A DNA stretch of 64,000 nt from Ignavibacteria bacterium (GCA_016704345.1 JADJAH010000011.1:1-64000), one strand, 5' to 3'. Positions 1-9,006 are shown, counted from the first letter of the stretch. The notes: generated from the letters alone by a model not told the origin. Numbers and translations are program-made.

Positions 1-32
1 GATGTGTGTGGTCTTCCCAAATGTCCCATAAT

Positions 33-149
33 GGTTTGGGGGTTCTGCAATGAGCTGGCTTTTCAGCACAAGTGTTTACTCGGAGAACTTCACTTTCTGT
101 AACCACAAAATGTCTGCAGAGCAAGAAACCCAGCCATTTTTACCAAACC
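33..149. repeat. Imperfect long inverted repeat at window edge
   Basis: Outer arms GGTTTGG (33-39) and CCAAACC (143-149) pair, and inner arms GCTGG (54-58) and CCAGC (130-134) pair inside them. The result is a long imperfect palindrome next to a small hairpin-like stretch AACCGATGTTAGCGGTT. Position beside truncated accessory genes recalls integron recombination sites, but the required paired core sites (RYYYAAC and GTTRRRY) are not clearly present. I only claim the inverted repeat. Confidence 0.3.
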
Positions 150-181
150 GATGTTAGCGGTTCATTGTACTTTTCTAAACA

Positions 182-436
182 TCATTTTGTATTGTCTTCA
201 AATATTTCTAAATGGTGTTTAGTGTGAGTTTCTAAAAAGTTAATTGTTTGTCTCATTTTAATTTTGCCAAAGAATGGGTGTTCAAAATATTTGTCATTTG
301 AAAGATACTCCAATTCTTTAATTTTTTTACGTGTTTTGGATAAATGTGTTTTTAAGCTATTTTCGTCTACGCTTCCTTTGGGTTGTACAACTTCCGGCGA
401 TTTGGCTCTTCCTCTTGGAATTTTTTTCATTGTCAA
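182..436 (-). pseudogene. DUF1569/DinB-like protein, C-terminal fragment
   Basis: The 84-residue product ends in 'HPFFGKIKMRQTINFLETH' followed by 'HHLEIF'. This matches the C-terminal helix and paired histidines of the DUF1569 branch of the DinB four-helix superfamily (putative metal-dependent enzymes). Family members are usually about 150 residues. Here the first two helices and their metal-binding histidine are missing, so only the tail remains. Just upstream on the same strand lies a fragment of an unrelated amidohydrolase gene, which suggests that a rearrangement joined two broken genes. It is probably non-functional. The family call rests on the tail motif only. Confidence 0.5.
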
Positions 437-476
437 AACAATAATTCTGATAAAGTTGAATTTCCATTTATAGTCG

Positions 477-746
477 TTAGGATTGGATTGTATTAGGAAA
501 TCTGTAATTCCATCTAGTGTTAACAGTGAATACGGTATCTGCTTTTGTTCCCACTAAAACTATTTTACCGTTTTTTACGGCAATCGCTTCTGCATACTTA
601 GGATTATCACCCTCCATTGTTACAATATCGCCACCATAGTAGATGGCATCAGCAGAATTTGTCGGGTTGCTTTGTTTTGTAGATTGATTGCAGCTTGCTA
701 AAGCTATTAGCGAAATTGCAAAAACCAGTGTGAGTATTTTATTCAT
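477..746 (-). pseudogene. Amidohydrolase-family lipoprotein, N-terminal fragment
   Basis: The first ~20 residues form a lipoprotein signal peptide with a lipobox (LASC, Cys19). After it comes 'ADAIYYGGDIVTMEG' and 'AEAIAVKNGKIVLVG', the characteristic first beta-strands of YtcJ-like/imidazolonepropionase-type metal-dependent amidohydrolases. Such proteins run to about 550 residues with a TIM barrel holding HxH metal ligands. This frame stops after 89 residues, before any catalytic residue, and its last ten residues do not resemble the family. It is therefore a 5' gene remnant. The neighbour downstream (182-436) is the 3' remnant of a different gene. Confidence 0.6.
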
Positions 747-953
747 TAGAGTAGACTTTTGATCTTAAATTCAATAGTGATTATCTTCAGGTGTTTTTTA
801 AAAAATTAAGTTACAACAAACCTTAATCTTTTGAAAAGAAGCTCTTATCCGCAAATACCCAAAATGAATAGTCAGAAAAATAAAAAATTTCTAATTCTGT
901 TAAATTTTCCCCTCTATTTATTAAATTTTATACCCAAAAGATTTGGTATTAAG

Positions 954-1034
954 CAATCACGATTTTTTCAGTTGCTGGAAAATTTCTTGCCTGAAGAACT
1001 AAGGGATCTCAGAAAATTCATCTCACTATATTAC
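954..1034 (+). pseudogene. Possible N-terminal fragment of helical-repeat family
   Basis: In one plus-strand frame the residues FFQLLENFLPEELRDLRKFI resemble the N-terminal helix pair of the large helical protein encoded at 48264-49703 (VILLKTLSKTEINRFRELV). The similarity stops abruptly where the YdeI-like gene (1031-1627, opposite strand) begins. I read this as the start of a family member cut by insertion of the 1031-1880 segment. The match is short, so the call is tentative. The rest of 747-1030 is AT-rich with no other recognisable gene. Confidence 0.3.
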
Positions 1035-1627
1035 ATGCCATTTTTCTGTCCACGAAACTGTTTTGGTTTTTTATTCTGCTCAGCAAGATTTACAATTTCA
1101 GCAATTCGTTTTTCTCTTGTTTCCTGTCGCTTAGCAAGAACAAGCCATTGCAAAATATTTCGCTTATCAGATCTGCTTAAACTCAAATAATAGTCTTTTG
1201 CATTCGGTCTTTTTTTAAACTCTTTGTCTAAGTCATTGGGAATGATAAATGCTTCTGCTTCGTCTAAGATTGTCCAGGAACCGTTTTGTTTTGCAATTTC
1301 TATAGTTTCGAAACCTGACTTTGTCATTAGACCATCGTCAATCAGCCGCCTTACTTTTTCTTTATTTATTCTTGACCAAACGCTTTTTGCTTTTCGTCTG
1401 CTAAAGAATTGCATAAATTTTTCTTCATCTAATGATTTCAATTTGCTGTCTATCCAGCCAAAGCAAAGGGCTTCATCTACTGCTTCGCTATAATTTACTG
1501 TCGGAAATTTTGATTTCTTTTTGTAGTAGATAAGCCAAACGGATTGTTCTTTATCGTGATTGTTCTGAAGCCAGTCACGCCACTCTTGCCGGCTTTTGGG
1601 GTAAAAAATTTCTATGTCTCTTTCCAT
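1031..1627 (-). CDS. YdeI/OmpD-associated family protein
   Basis: The 198-residue protein has the YdeI/OmpD-associated layout: an N-terminal region with 'SRQEWRDWLQNNH', the central signature 'ALCFGWIDS' (about residues 54-62), a basic 'RRKAKSVWSR' stretch and a C-terminal helical tail rich in Lys/Arg. The family is cytoplasmic, widespread and poorly characterised. Some members are linked by name to bacteriocin or antimicrobial-peptide resistance, but no reaction is known. Length fits intact members (about 190-200). It sits between gene fragments on both sides, so it is likely a recently arrived accessory gene. It is separated by one base from the VanZ-like fragment upstream. Confidence 0.8.
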   Translation of the reverse strand: MERDIEIFYPKSRQEWRDWLQNNHDKEQSVWLIYYKKKSKFPTVNYSEAVDEALCFGWIDSKLKSLDEEKFMQFFSRRKAKSVWSRINKEKVRRLIDDGLMTKSGFETIEIAKQNGSWTILDEAEAFIIPNDLDKEFKKRPNAKDYYLSLSRSDKRNILQWLVLAKRQETREKRIAEIVNLAEQNKKPKQFRGQKNGM

Positions 1628-1628
1628 T

Positions 1629-1886
1629 TTATTCTTTCGATTTGAATTTAAGTCCTATTAACCAATAGATTATACCTCCGGCAAATGTCCAAAGTATGTC
1701 GTTCCAATCAAAAGAAAGATTCTTTGAAAAAGTCTGCAAAAGTTCCCAAATAATAAGCCATGTCACGCCAAACCAGACGGAAATTAAGAAAGCATTCTTA
1801 TATATAAATCCCGAATTGTTTGGTCTACTTGATTCAATTATTGCATATAGAAATGCCGGAATTCCAATCGCAGGTCGTTGAAACAA
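1629..1886 (-). pseudogene. VanZ-like membrane protein, C-terminal fragment
   Basis: The 85-residue frame has two hydrophobic segments and ends with 'FDWNDILWTFAGGIIYWLIGLKF', which resembles the last transmembrane helix of VanZ-like proteins (typically 120 or more residues, four to five helices). Its apparent start lies inside the 3' end of the disrupted mechanosensitive-channel gene. The true N-terminus is therefore missing, and the reading frame simply runs across a breakpoint near 1870-1890. Together with the YdeI-like gene it forms a foreign-looking segment. Function cannot be assumed. Confidence 0.4.
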
Positions 1887-3167
1887 TCCTTTGATATTTC
1901 ATACACAACTGAATCTACTGCAACACGGATTGTTGCCGAACGAACTTCGCCTGTTAATAGCGACATCTCCCTAAAATGATTGCTGGGAGTGATCTGAGAT
2001 ACTTTTATCAGTTCCTTATTGTGATCATGAACCAATACATCCAGCAGTCCCTCTATTAATATGAACATAGAGTTGCCTTCTTCTCCAATGTTCACAATCA
2101 TTTCACTTCGCTTATAACTTTTCTTCCGCATGTTGTTTGAAATGCTTTCCATTTCGTCTCGTTTGAGATTCGAGAAGAGATCAATTTTTGAAATGAGTGT
2201 GACCCTGTCTTCAGCCAGATCGTCATCAAGTTGCCGCCTTGGCATTCTCTCATAATAAATATCTTCCTTTGGATAAGCCAGAGTTATTCCTGCGTGCCAG
2301 ATATGCTTCAACACCTTTGAGTTTACTTCGTCCATTGCCTGTGACGGGGATATTCTCTTCCATGGTATTATCCAGTATCTTACTTTATAAGTCACGCCAA
2401 GTTCGCTTGTCTTCTCCACAAATACTTGCGGAAATTTATCTTTAATAAAACCATCCCTTTCCATCGCTTCAACAACTCCGGCAAGGATCACTCTCTTCGC
2501 TTTGTCGGAAGGCACGGAGAAATCAAGAGTGAACTAAAGTTCAAACCGTGTCTCTAAATTATCCTGCCAAAAATTCCTGATCATTACCCTGGTTGAGATC
2601 ACGCTGTTCGGGATTACGATAACTGTGTTATCCTCAGTCCGGAGATGCGTGGCTCTCCAGCTGATTTCTTCAACCTTTCCGATTACTTTCTCAGATGACA
2701 TATTTTGGTGGATCTCGATCCAGTCACCAATGCTGTAAGGCTTCTCAATATTTATTGCAATCCCTGAGAAAAGATCAAGGATCATGTTTCTCAATGCGAA
2801 GCCTACAACAAGTGCGGTCGCGCTCGAAGTCGCCCAGAATCCGATCAGCGGCTGCTTGAAGACGATTCCCGCAATGCATGTTGCTGTGATTATCAACAAC
2901 AGCACCAGACTAAGATTTTTAAGAATTTTGGGAGCCTGAGTTTTCAGTTTGTCCATGAAAATTCTCTTCCAAATGAAGTAGTTGATGATGTGAAACGTCA
3001 ACAGCGCCCCTGAGAGAAATACAAAAGTGTAAAAGACCGTATTGACTGTGCTTCTGATGCCTGTTTCGGAGGAAACAAAAAAAGTAGTTAAATATGGATT
3101 CGACGTTCAACCATAATAACAATATTCCCAGGAATATTATGATTGAATATATAAGTTTTGATAGCAT
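1838..3167 (-). pseudogene. MscS-type channel with cyclic-nucleotide-binding domain, broken
   Basis: Three pieces on the reverse strand read as one protein. An N-terminal membrane part starts at 3167. The MscS pore and beta domain includes 'ATALVVGFALRNMILDLFSGIAI' and 'GDWIEIHQ...GKVEEISWRATHLRT...VIVIPNS'. After the MscS C-terminal domain comes a cNMP-binding domain (LFSNLKRDEMESISNNM... 'GEEGNSMFILIEGLLDVLV'). Three lesions are visible: a +/-1 shift in a seven-A run (plus strand 3077-3083), an in-frame TAG at 2534-2536, and loss of the real C-terminus near 1870-1880 where unrelated sequence begins. Such channels open under membrane tension. This copy should not be functional unless the first two lesions are sequence errors. 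Confidence 0.75.
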
Positions 3168-4224
3168 GCAATTAATAGAAATAAAGTCTTAATTTGCTGA
3201 AAAATCAGAAAGGAAAAAAATGTCCCCGTCCCGTTTTAAAGTTTGGAAAGAATGTTGATATTAATTAAAAAACATAAAGGAAACATCACTATTGTAATAA
3301 TAAATTACGAGAGAGATTTATCAATGAGCTTCACGAGCTACTTTCAAAAAGTAATATTGAGGTTCTTTCAATAATAAGAGTTGCATGAAACTTGTATCTA
3401 AAACGGAAACATCAAAACAGAATTTCTCTTTTGGTTATGCAAAGATTGAGATGCTAAAGGAATCATTTGATTTTTTACATAGAATATGAACTCTGATAAA
3501 ATTAAGTTCATTGTAATACTTTTGAAAGGTTGACACTTGGGCATATTGGAAAGACTTTGAAAACAAATGTATGTCTGAAGAATACTTTGCTTCTCACAAT
3601 CGAGCATAAGAACTTTGAAATTCGAATTGATATATAAAAGGCTACTTAAGAGCGCAGCCAATTTCCAAATAGGAACCCGAAGATGATTTTTATCCAGATG
3701 TTGATTTTACAAGGTTTATATCCCCAATATATGAAACTAAGCCTACATTGGCCGTGCTTATAACCTGCTTTTCTAAGAAATATTTCTGAAAAGAGTGTAC
3801 TTTGAAGATAATCAGCAAATAGTAGGAATCAATTTGTAAGCGATTAATGTGTTTTTTAAAGCCCTTAACCGGGATAGATATATTTGATCTTTGGCAGTGA
3901 AGTTGGTATTGCACAACATTCTTCCAGAGAATAGTTGACTCGGAAATTATCTGCCATTCAGTTTTCAGAAGTCCAGAAAGTGAGCAATGTTTTTTTAGGA
4001 AATATCCTCTGAACCGATTTAATGTTATCGACGCTTCGTTAACATGAACATAAAGAGAATTACACTTGAGAAATACCTGAAGAAACTAGTTGCAACGAAA
4101 TGTTTCTTGAGAAACAATTTAAGAAGATTGCTGCCTAGAAATGTTTCTTAAGAAACAATCAAAAACAAAGGTGTTATGGAGTTCATCTCTGTGACAAAGT
4201 GAAATGAATTGAATCTAACAATAT
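3168..4224. other. 1-kb stretch without recognisable gene
   Basis: No convincing coding frame was found on either strand. A few short open frames exist (for example reverse 3398-3661 and 3690-3914), but they have no start context and unusual composition and match no family I know. Fragments such as 'INELHELLSKSNIEVLSII' in the plus strand around 3315-3380 hint at decayed coding sequence. The last 130 bases hold two palindromes described separately, and presumably the mnmG promoter. Confidence 0.6.
4101..4157. promoter_or_regulatory. Twin palindromes upstream of mnmG
   Basis: TGTTTCTTGAGAAACA (4101-4116; 7-bp arms around TG) and TGTTTCTTAAGAAACA (4142-4157; perfect 16-bp palindrome) lie 41 bp apart centre to centre, close to four helical turns. 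Each sits in a 22-bp near-identical context with GAAA before and AT after. They end 67 bp before the mnmG start. The geometry fits paired operator sites for a dimeric regulator. A transcribed hairpin pair is an alternative, but there is no T-run. Confidence 0.45.
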
Positions 4225-6129
4225 TTGAATAACAATACAGACATAATAGTAATAGGAGCCGGGCACGCTGGAATAGAGGCTTCCGTTGCAGCGGCTCGAA
4301 TGGGTTGCCGTGTTTCGCTTGTTTCAATGGATATTAATGCCATCGGAAGAATGAGTTGCAATCCGGCTATTGGGGGAACTGCCAAGGGACATCTCGTTCG
4401 CGAAATAGATGCTTTAGGTGGAGTAATGGGAATATTGGCAGACAAGACGGGGATTCAGTTTAAAATGCTTAACAAGTCAAAGGGTCCGGCTGTTTGGTCA
4501 CCGAGGTGTCAGTCCGACAAAGATTTGTATTCGCATGAAGCCGCGAAATTGATTGCCGAAACGGATAATATCGAGATGATTCAGGATATGGTGAAGGAGT
4601 TAATCGTTGAAGAAATGCCTGATGAGAGTGCAGGGTACAAGTTCTATATTAAAGGCGTAAGAACCGAGCTTGGAAGAGAAATCAAATGCCACTCTGTTAT
4701 CATTACATCCGGAACATTTTTGAATGCAATAATGCATACGGGGAAATCGGCTGTCACCGGAGGAAGAATTGGGGAGAAATCCGCAACTGGATTATCTGAA
4801 TGTATGATGGAGTTGGGTTTCGAAACGGGCAGACTTAAAACAGGAACTCCACCAAGACTCGATAAACACACAATAGATTTTGGAAAAACCGAAATTCAGC
4901 CGGGAGATGAGATTCCAACGCAGTTCTCACATAGAAAACATCCGGCATTTCCTAATCAAACTCAAGTGGACTGCTATCTAACTCATACTAGTGAAGAGAC
5001 ACATGAGATCCTAAGAACCGGGTTTGAAGATTCACCTATGTTTACAGGCCGTATTAAAGGAGTTGGCCCCAGATATTGTCCGTCAATAGAAGATAAGATC
5101 TCCAGGTTTTCTGATAAGCCGCGGCATCAAATATTTCTCGAGCCGGAAACTCTGGATGGAAATACGATCTACATGAATGGTTTCTCTACAAGTCTGCCGG
5201 TTGAAGTTCAGCAAAAGGCAATTAACACAGTGCGGGGTCTTGAAAAAACAGTACTGATAAAACAAGGTTATGCTGTTGAATATGATTTTTTCCCGACTCA
5301 CCAGATTCATCTTACCTTAGAAACCAAACTAGTTTCAGGACTTTATACGGCTGGTCAGATAAACGGTACCTCCGGTTATGAAGAAGCGGCAGCACAGGGT
5401 TTGATGGCAGGTATAAATGCAGCTCTGAAAATCAGGGGAGAAACCCCATTTATTCTGAAAAGGAGTGAAGCATACATTGGCGTCCTTATAGATGATCTCA
5501 TAAACAAGTGTCCCATTGAGCCATACCGAATGTTCACAAGTTGCGCAGAATACAGATTGGTCCTGAGACAGGATAATGCCGACCTTCGTCTAATGAGATA
5601 CGGCAATCAACTTGGACTTATTGAAAATAAAATGATTCATAGTTTGGATGAGAAAGAGCAATTAATAACCGAAGCGGTCAGAGTGTTTGCTGCGAAGACG
5701 GTAAGTCCGAATGGAATTAATGATTATCTTGAAAGTAACAACTCCGGCAAACTGTCACAGAATGAATTCATTGCAAACATTATTAAAAGAAATGAAGTTG
5801 AACTTAAGTCACTACTGGAGAATGATAGCTTCAAAGAGAATGAACTTGCTCAAAGAATCCTCCGCGACTCCGAGGCAATGAATCAGATCGAGATCGAGAT
5901 AAAATACAAAGGCTACATTGACCGGCAGACAGTACAAATTGAATCATTCGTGAGAAATGAAGAGATCAGAATTCCGGCTGACTTCAAATACGAGAAGATC
6001 AAATCACTTTCGACCGAGGCAGTTGAGAAACTCTCACGCATTAAGCCTAACTCCATCGGACAAGCCTTGCGAATTGCAGGTGTGCGACCGTCGGACATTT
6101 CTGCAATAATGATCTATATGAGAGGATAA
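4225..6129 (+). CDS. mnmG: tRNA uridine-5-carboxymethylaminomethyl(34) synthesis enzyme MnmG
   Basis: MnmG (GidA) uses FAD, NADH and methylene-THF with MnmE to build the cmnm5 group on wobble uridine 34 of certain tRNAs in the cytoplasm. The 634-residue length is standard. The dinucleotide-binding motif GAGHAG is at residues 11-16. The family signature 'GVGPRYCPSIEDK' follows mid-protein, 'GLYTAGQINGTSGYEEAAAQGL' marks the second FAD-binding region, and the C-terminal helical MnmE/tRNA-binding domain ends 'RIAGVRPSDISAIMIYM'. The start is a TTG at 4225. An in-frame stop lies three codons upstream and no ATG is available. The citrate-lyase-like gene follows after 2 bp, so they are probably co-transcribed. 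Twin palindromes lie upstream. Confidence 0.96.
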   Translation: MNNNTDIIVIGAGHAGIEASVAAARMGCRVSLVSMDINAIGRMSCNPAIGGTAKGHLVREIDALGGVMGILADKTGIQFKMLNKSKGPAVWSPRCQSDKDLYSHEAAKLIAETDNIEMIQDMVKELIVEEMPDESAGYKFYIKGVRTELGREIKCHSVIITSGTFLNAIMHTGKSAVTGGRIGEKSATGLSECMMELGFETGRLKTGTPPRLDKHTIDFGKTEIQPGDEIPTQFSHRKHPAFPNQTQVDCYLTHTSEETHEILRTGFEDSPMFTGRIKGVGPRYCPSIEDKISRFSDKPRHQIFLEPETLDGNTIYMNGFSTSLPVEVQQKAINTVRGLEKTVLIKQGYAVEYDFFPTHQIHLTLETKLVSGLYTAGQINGTSGYEEAAAQGLMAGINAALKIRGETPFILKRSEAYIGVLIDDLINKCPIEPYRMFTSCAEYRLVLRQDNADLRLMRYGNQLGLIENKMIHSLDEKEQLITEAVRVFAAKTVSPNGINDYLESNNSGKLSQNEFIANIIKRNEVELKSLLENDSFKENELAQRILRDSEAMNQIEIEIKYKGYIDRQTVQIESFVRNEEIRIPADFKYEKIKSLSTEAVEKLSRIKPNSIGQALRIAGVRPSDISAIMIYMRG

Positions 6130-6131
6130 AT

Positions 6132-7394
6132 ATGAATGAATTATTAAGCAGGCAGCCAATACATGTGGTTTATGGCGGAGCGCAATTGTTCCAGGCAGGA
6201 ACCTTTGTCAAAATAGGCGAACTGGCCCGGAAAACATTTGAACTTTATGCAGGAGATGTATCGGAGTTTGCAGCCGCATTTGAACTTGTGAAGAACGAGA
6301 TCACGAGCATAGTTTATGAGAGAGTTAAGGCAAAGTTGAAGAATGAACCCGTTGAGGATTACAGAATTGACTTTGAAGACGGATTCGGTTACAGAACAGA
6401 TGCAGAAGAAGATGAAGCTGCGATCATTTGTGCAAAGGAAACTGCGCTTGCGATGGATGGAAAATTACTTCCGGAATATTTTGGCATAAGAGTTAAGCCT
6501 TACTCGGGTGAGTTTGTTGAACGATCATTCAGAACACTTTCAATTTATCTGCGCGAACTTTTGAGCCTGACATCAGGAGAGTTGCCGAAGAATTTTCTTA
6601 TTACATTTCCGAAGATAGAGACCGCAGAACAAGTTGACGCACTGACAGCAGATCTTTCGAATTTAGAGAAAATATTATCTCTTACCGAAGGATGTCTTCA
6701 CATTGAAATTATGGTAGAGACTACTAAGTCACTGTTAAATCAACAAGGACAGTTTGCATTGCCGCTTATTGCCAAAGCCGGAAACGGGAGAATCCGGGCA
6801 GCTCACTTTGGCGCATTTGATTATACAGCCGAGCTTGGCATCATTGCAAAGTATCAGACGTTGCAACATCAGTCATGCAATTTTGCACGCAACATAATGA
6901 AGGTATCGCTTGAAGGAACCGGTATCCGCCTTAGCGATGGGGCAACCAATGTAATGCCAATTGGTCCTCATAGAAGTGAATTTCTTTCGAAAGATGAGCT
7001 TGATGCAAACAGAGCGGTTGTTCACAGAGCGTGGAAACTCCATTTTGATAACATCACGCACTCACTTCAGAATGGATTTTATCAGGGCTGGGATCTTCAT
7101 CCTTCCCAGCTGATTCCAAGATATGCAGCAACATATTCATTCTTCATTGAGAATCTCCAAGAATCTTCCGAGCGGCTAAGTAATTTTCTTGCCCGGGCTG
7201 CAAGATCAACAATGCATACGAACGTGTTTGATGATGCTGCCTCTGGACAGGGATTGCTGAATTTTTTCATCCGGGGTTATAATTGCGGAGCGATCAACGA
7301 GGATGAGATATTGAATGCAGGTTTAACTATTGAAGAACTTAGGCTAAGGTCATTCTCAAAGATCATTCGTTCAAGAAAAGATAACAAGAATTAA
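6132..7394 (+). CDS. HpcH/HpaI aldolase/citrate-lyase-like protein (DUF6986 type)
   Basis: The 420-residue protein has the TIM-barrel pattern of the citrate lyase beta/HpcH aldolase superfamily. 'YRIDFEDGFGYR' supplies acidic residues, 'FGIRVKPYSGE' the conserved Arg, 'LHIEIMVETTKSLL' the metal-binding Glu, and 'GRIRAAHFGAFDYTAELGI' a late strand. The long C-terminal part ('GWDLHPSQLIPRYAATYSFF') fits the DUF6986 subgroup. The family cleaves or forms C-C bonds of acyl-CoA or oxo-acid substrates. The actual substrate here is unknown. It begins 2 bp after mnmG, so it is translationally close, but no functional link to tRNA modification is evident. Confidence 0.75.
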   Translation: MNELLSRQPIHVVYGGAQLFQAGTFVKIGELARKTFELYAGDVSEFAAAFELVKNEITSIVYERVKAKLKNEPVEDYRIDFEDGFGYRTDAEEDEAAIICAKETALAMDGKLLPEYFGIRVKPYSGEFVERSFRTLSIYLRELLSLTSGELPKNFLITFPKIETAEQVDALTADLSNLEKILSLTEGCLHIEIMVETTKSLLNQQGQFALPLIAKAGNGRIRAAHFGAFDYTAELGIIAKYQTLQHQSCNFARNIMKVSLEGTGIRLSDGATNVMPIGPHRSEFLSKDELDANRAVVHRAWKLHFDNITHSLQNGFYQGWDLHPSQLIPRYAATYSFFIENLQESSERLSNFLARAARSTMHTNVFDDAASGQGLLNFFIRGYNCGAINEDEILNAGLTIEELRLRSFSKIIRSRKDNKN

Positions 7395-7455
7395 CCCCTT
7401 TGTATCATTCGTGCATTAGTGGCTAACAAAGGAATGCTTTCAACAAACATTACAT

Positions 7456-8187
7456 TTGAAAATAATCAGGAGTAATTTATTCAGCAACTATCCGGAGCTT
7501 ACGTTTGGCTTCAGCACGAAGACCGGGGGAGTTTCACCGGAGCCATATTGTCTTAATCTCGGACTCAACACCGGAGACGAGCATGAAAATGTGCTGCGAA
7601 ATCGGAAGCTTTTTTTTGATGCAATTGACATAAGTGAGAATGATGTCTCTCTTCAGAAGCAGGTTCATTCTACAGTCGTAAAATACTCTCCTTCGCCGCA
7701 ACATCTCGGGGAATGCGATGCTCTGTTTACGGACAAGCAAAAGAACTTTCTTGCTGTAAGTGTTGCCGATTGTGTTCCCGTGTTTCTTTATGATCCGCTG
7801 AAAAAAATTGTTGCCGGTATTCATTCCGGTTGGAAGGGTTCAGCGGGAAAGATTCTCACACTTACGATAAATGAATTGCATGAGAGATTTGATGTCGAGC
7901 CGTCGCATTTGATTGCATACATTGGCCCGTGCATCTCCGCAAAAAATTATGAAGTGGGGGAAGAAGTCGCTGATATGTTTGAAGATGACTTTGTGATACT
8001 TACAGGAGAGAAATTCTATCTTGATCTGAAGAAGCAGAATTACTCACAGCTCATTCAGTGCGGCTTGCACAGTGACAATATTGAAGTGTGCGATCATTGC
8101 ACTTATGACGAGGCAGACCTGTTTCATTCCTATCGGCGTGACAGAGAGAAATCGGGGAGAATGTTTGGGGTGATTGGGGTCAATTAG
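7456..8187 (+). CDS. pgeF: Peptidoglycan editing factor PgeF (laccase-domain/YfiH family)
   Basis: The 243-residue protein belongs to the YfiH/PgeF family. E. coli members remove wrongly incorporated amino acids from peptidoglycan precursors, while related proteins act as purine nucleosidases or phosphorylases. The zinc-binding triad is visible as His71 (QKQVHSTVV), Cys106 (SVADCVPVF) and His123 (GIHSGWKG). 'IGPCISAKNYEVGEEV' and 'CTYDEADLFHSYRRD' complete the signature. Length is normal. The best start is a TTG at 7456. No ATG lies upstream in frame before a stop. It follows the aldolase-like gene by about 60 bp on the same strand and is probably the last gene of this unit. An AT-rich repeat starts at its stop codon. 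Confidence 0.92.
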   Translation: MKIIRSNLFSNYPELTFGFSTKTGGVSPEPYCLNLGLNTGDEHENVLRNRKLFFDAIDISENDVSLQKQVHSTVVKYSPSPQHLGECDALFTDKQKNFLAVSVADCVPVFLYDPLKKIVAGIHSGWKGSAGKILTLTINELHERFDVEPSHLIAYIGPCISAKNYEVGEEVADMFEDDFVILTGEKFYLDLKKQNYSQLIQCGLHSDNIEVCDHCTYDEADLFHSYRRDREKSGRMFGVIGVN

Positions 8188-8290
8188 GAATTACGAATTA
8201 GGAATTACGAATACATTTATGGCTAAAACAATGTTTCGAAGTATGCAACCTGAACTATTTCTAATTTTTAATTTTTAATTTTTAATTTTG
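8184..8290. repeat. AT-rich short tandem repeats after pgeF
   Basis: Starting at the pgeF stop codon, AATTAGGAATTACG is repeated (8182-8211). Further on, CTAATTTTTAATTTTT and its repeats occupy about 8258-8290. These belong to a class of AATTA-based repeats seen at several gene ends in this window (after dnaA, after the outer-membrane protein gene, near 49921). Confidence 0.6.
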
Positions 8291-8325
8291 TTTTAAAGCT
8301 CCTTTCTGAATCAATAATCGCCCGT

Positions 8326-9006
8326 TCAATGCATCAACTGCTCAAAGAATCCGCCAATCTCAGATTCTTTGTCAATCAAATGTATCTCGTAGATCCAATG
8401 TCTTTCATTGCCGTTCTTGTCTTTGTTGCTCATGAGTTCATGATTGTCGGGGTGAATGTAGTTGATTACTTCCTCCCCGACAAGTTTTTCGTGAGGGAAA
8501 TTGCCTATAAGATGTCCGCAATGTATGTTGCCATAGTGCCAGCCGTACTTCTGAGCAAGTTCTTTTGTATAATTGTAAAATGCTGCGCCGGTAATTGTCT
8601 GTCTGTTATCTTTATAGAAATTTAGTCCTTCTTTCCACGCAAGCTCAACGTCATTCATCAGTTTGATCTTTTTCTGATCATTGCCAATCACATAAGTTCT
8701 GCCGACATCAGCTTCCCAGTCTTCGAACACCGGACCGAAGTCAAAAAACAATATATCATCTTCTTGCAGAACAAGATCAGGCGGATTTTCCTTATATGGA
8801 AGAAGTGTATTCTTGCCGGCTCTTACAATTCTCTTGTGCCAATATTTCTTTATTCCGAGAAGCTCGAGTGCGAGGGCAAAGACTTCAGCGTTGAGCTCGC
8901 GTTCTGTCTTGCCCGGTACTATTAGTCCGCGCTCGTGAATGGTCTTAAAGAGCCATGCGGCTTTATCTTCAGCTTCGATGAGCTTCTGAACAGTTTCATT
9001 GATCAT
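8326..9006 (-). CDS. M24-family metallopeptidase (aminopeptidase P-like)
   Basis: The 226-residue protein has the pita-bread fold of the M24 family (methionine aminopeptidase/prolidase). The dimetal ligands can be placed as Asp89 (FDFGP), Asp100 (EADVGRTY), His165 (IHCGHLIGN), Glu207 (WIYEIHL) and a C-terminal Glu. There is no N-terminal creatinase domain, so it is a stand-alone catalytic domain. The length is slightly short for methionine aminopeptidase, and the 'HLIGNFPHEK' context fits the uncharacterised Xaa-Pro-like subgroup. I chose the ATG at 9006 (MINETVQKL). The longer reading frame would overlap the next gene and adds no family-like residues. Substrate unknown, location cytoplasm. 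Confidence 0.85.
   Translation of the reverse strand: MINETVQKLIEAEDKAAWLFKTIHERGLIVPGKTERELNAEVFALALELLGIKKYWHKRIVRAGKNTLLPYKENPPDLVLQEDDILFFDFGPVFEDWEADVGRTYVIGNDQKKIKLMNDVELAWKEGLNFYKDNRQTITGAAFYNYTKELAQKYGWHYGNIHCGHLIGNFPHEKLVGEEVINYIHPDNHELMSNKDKNGNERHWIYEIHLIDKESEIGGFFEQLMH

Noticed and set aside
1..181. Integron attC site
   Set aside because: A long imperfect palindrome exists, but the paired core sites are not convincing and there is no integrase or second attC. Kept only as an inverted repeat.
831..1190. Plus-strand open frame of 119 codons across the YdeI gene end
   Set aside because: Its second half is the antisense of the YdeI-like gene. Only a short piece at 954-1034 resembles a family, so I reported that as a tentative fragment.
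3385..3489. Short plus-strand frame MKLVSKTETSKQNFSFGYAK...
   Set aside because: 34 codons, no ribosome-binding site and no family match. It lies in a decayed non-coding region.
3398..3914. Two reverse-strand frames of 87 and 74 codons in the 1-kb gap
   Set aside because: No start context, no recognisable domain, odd composition. Likely chance frames in AT-rich DNA.
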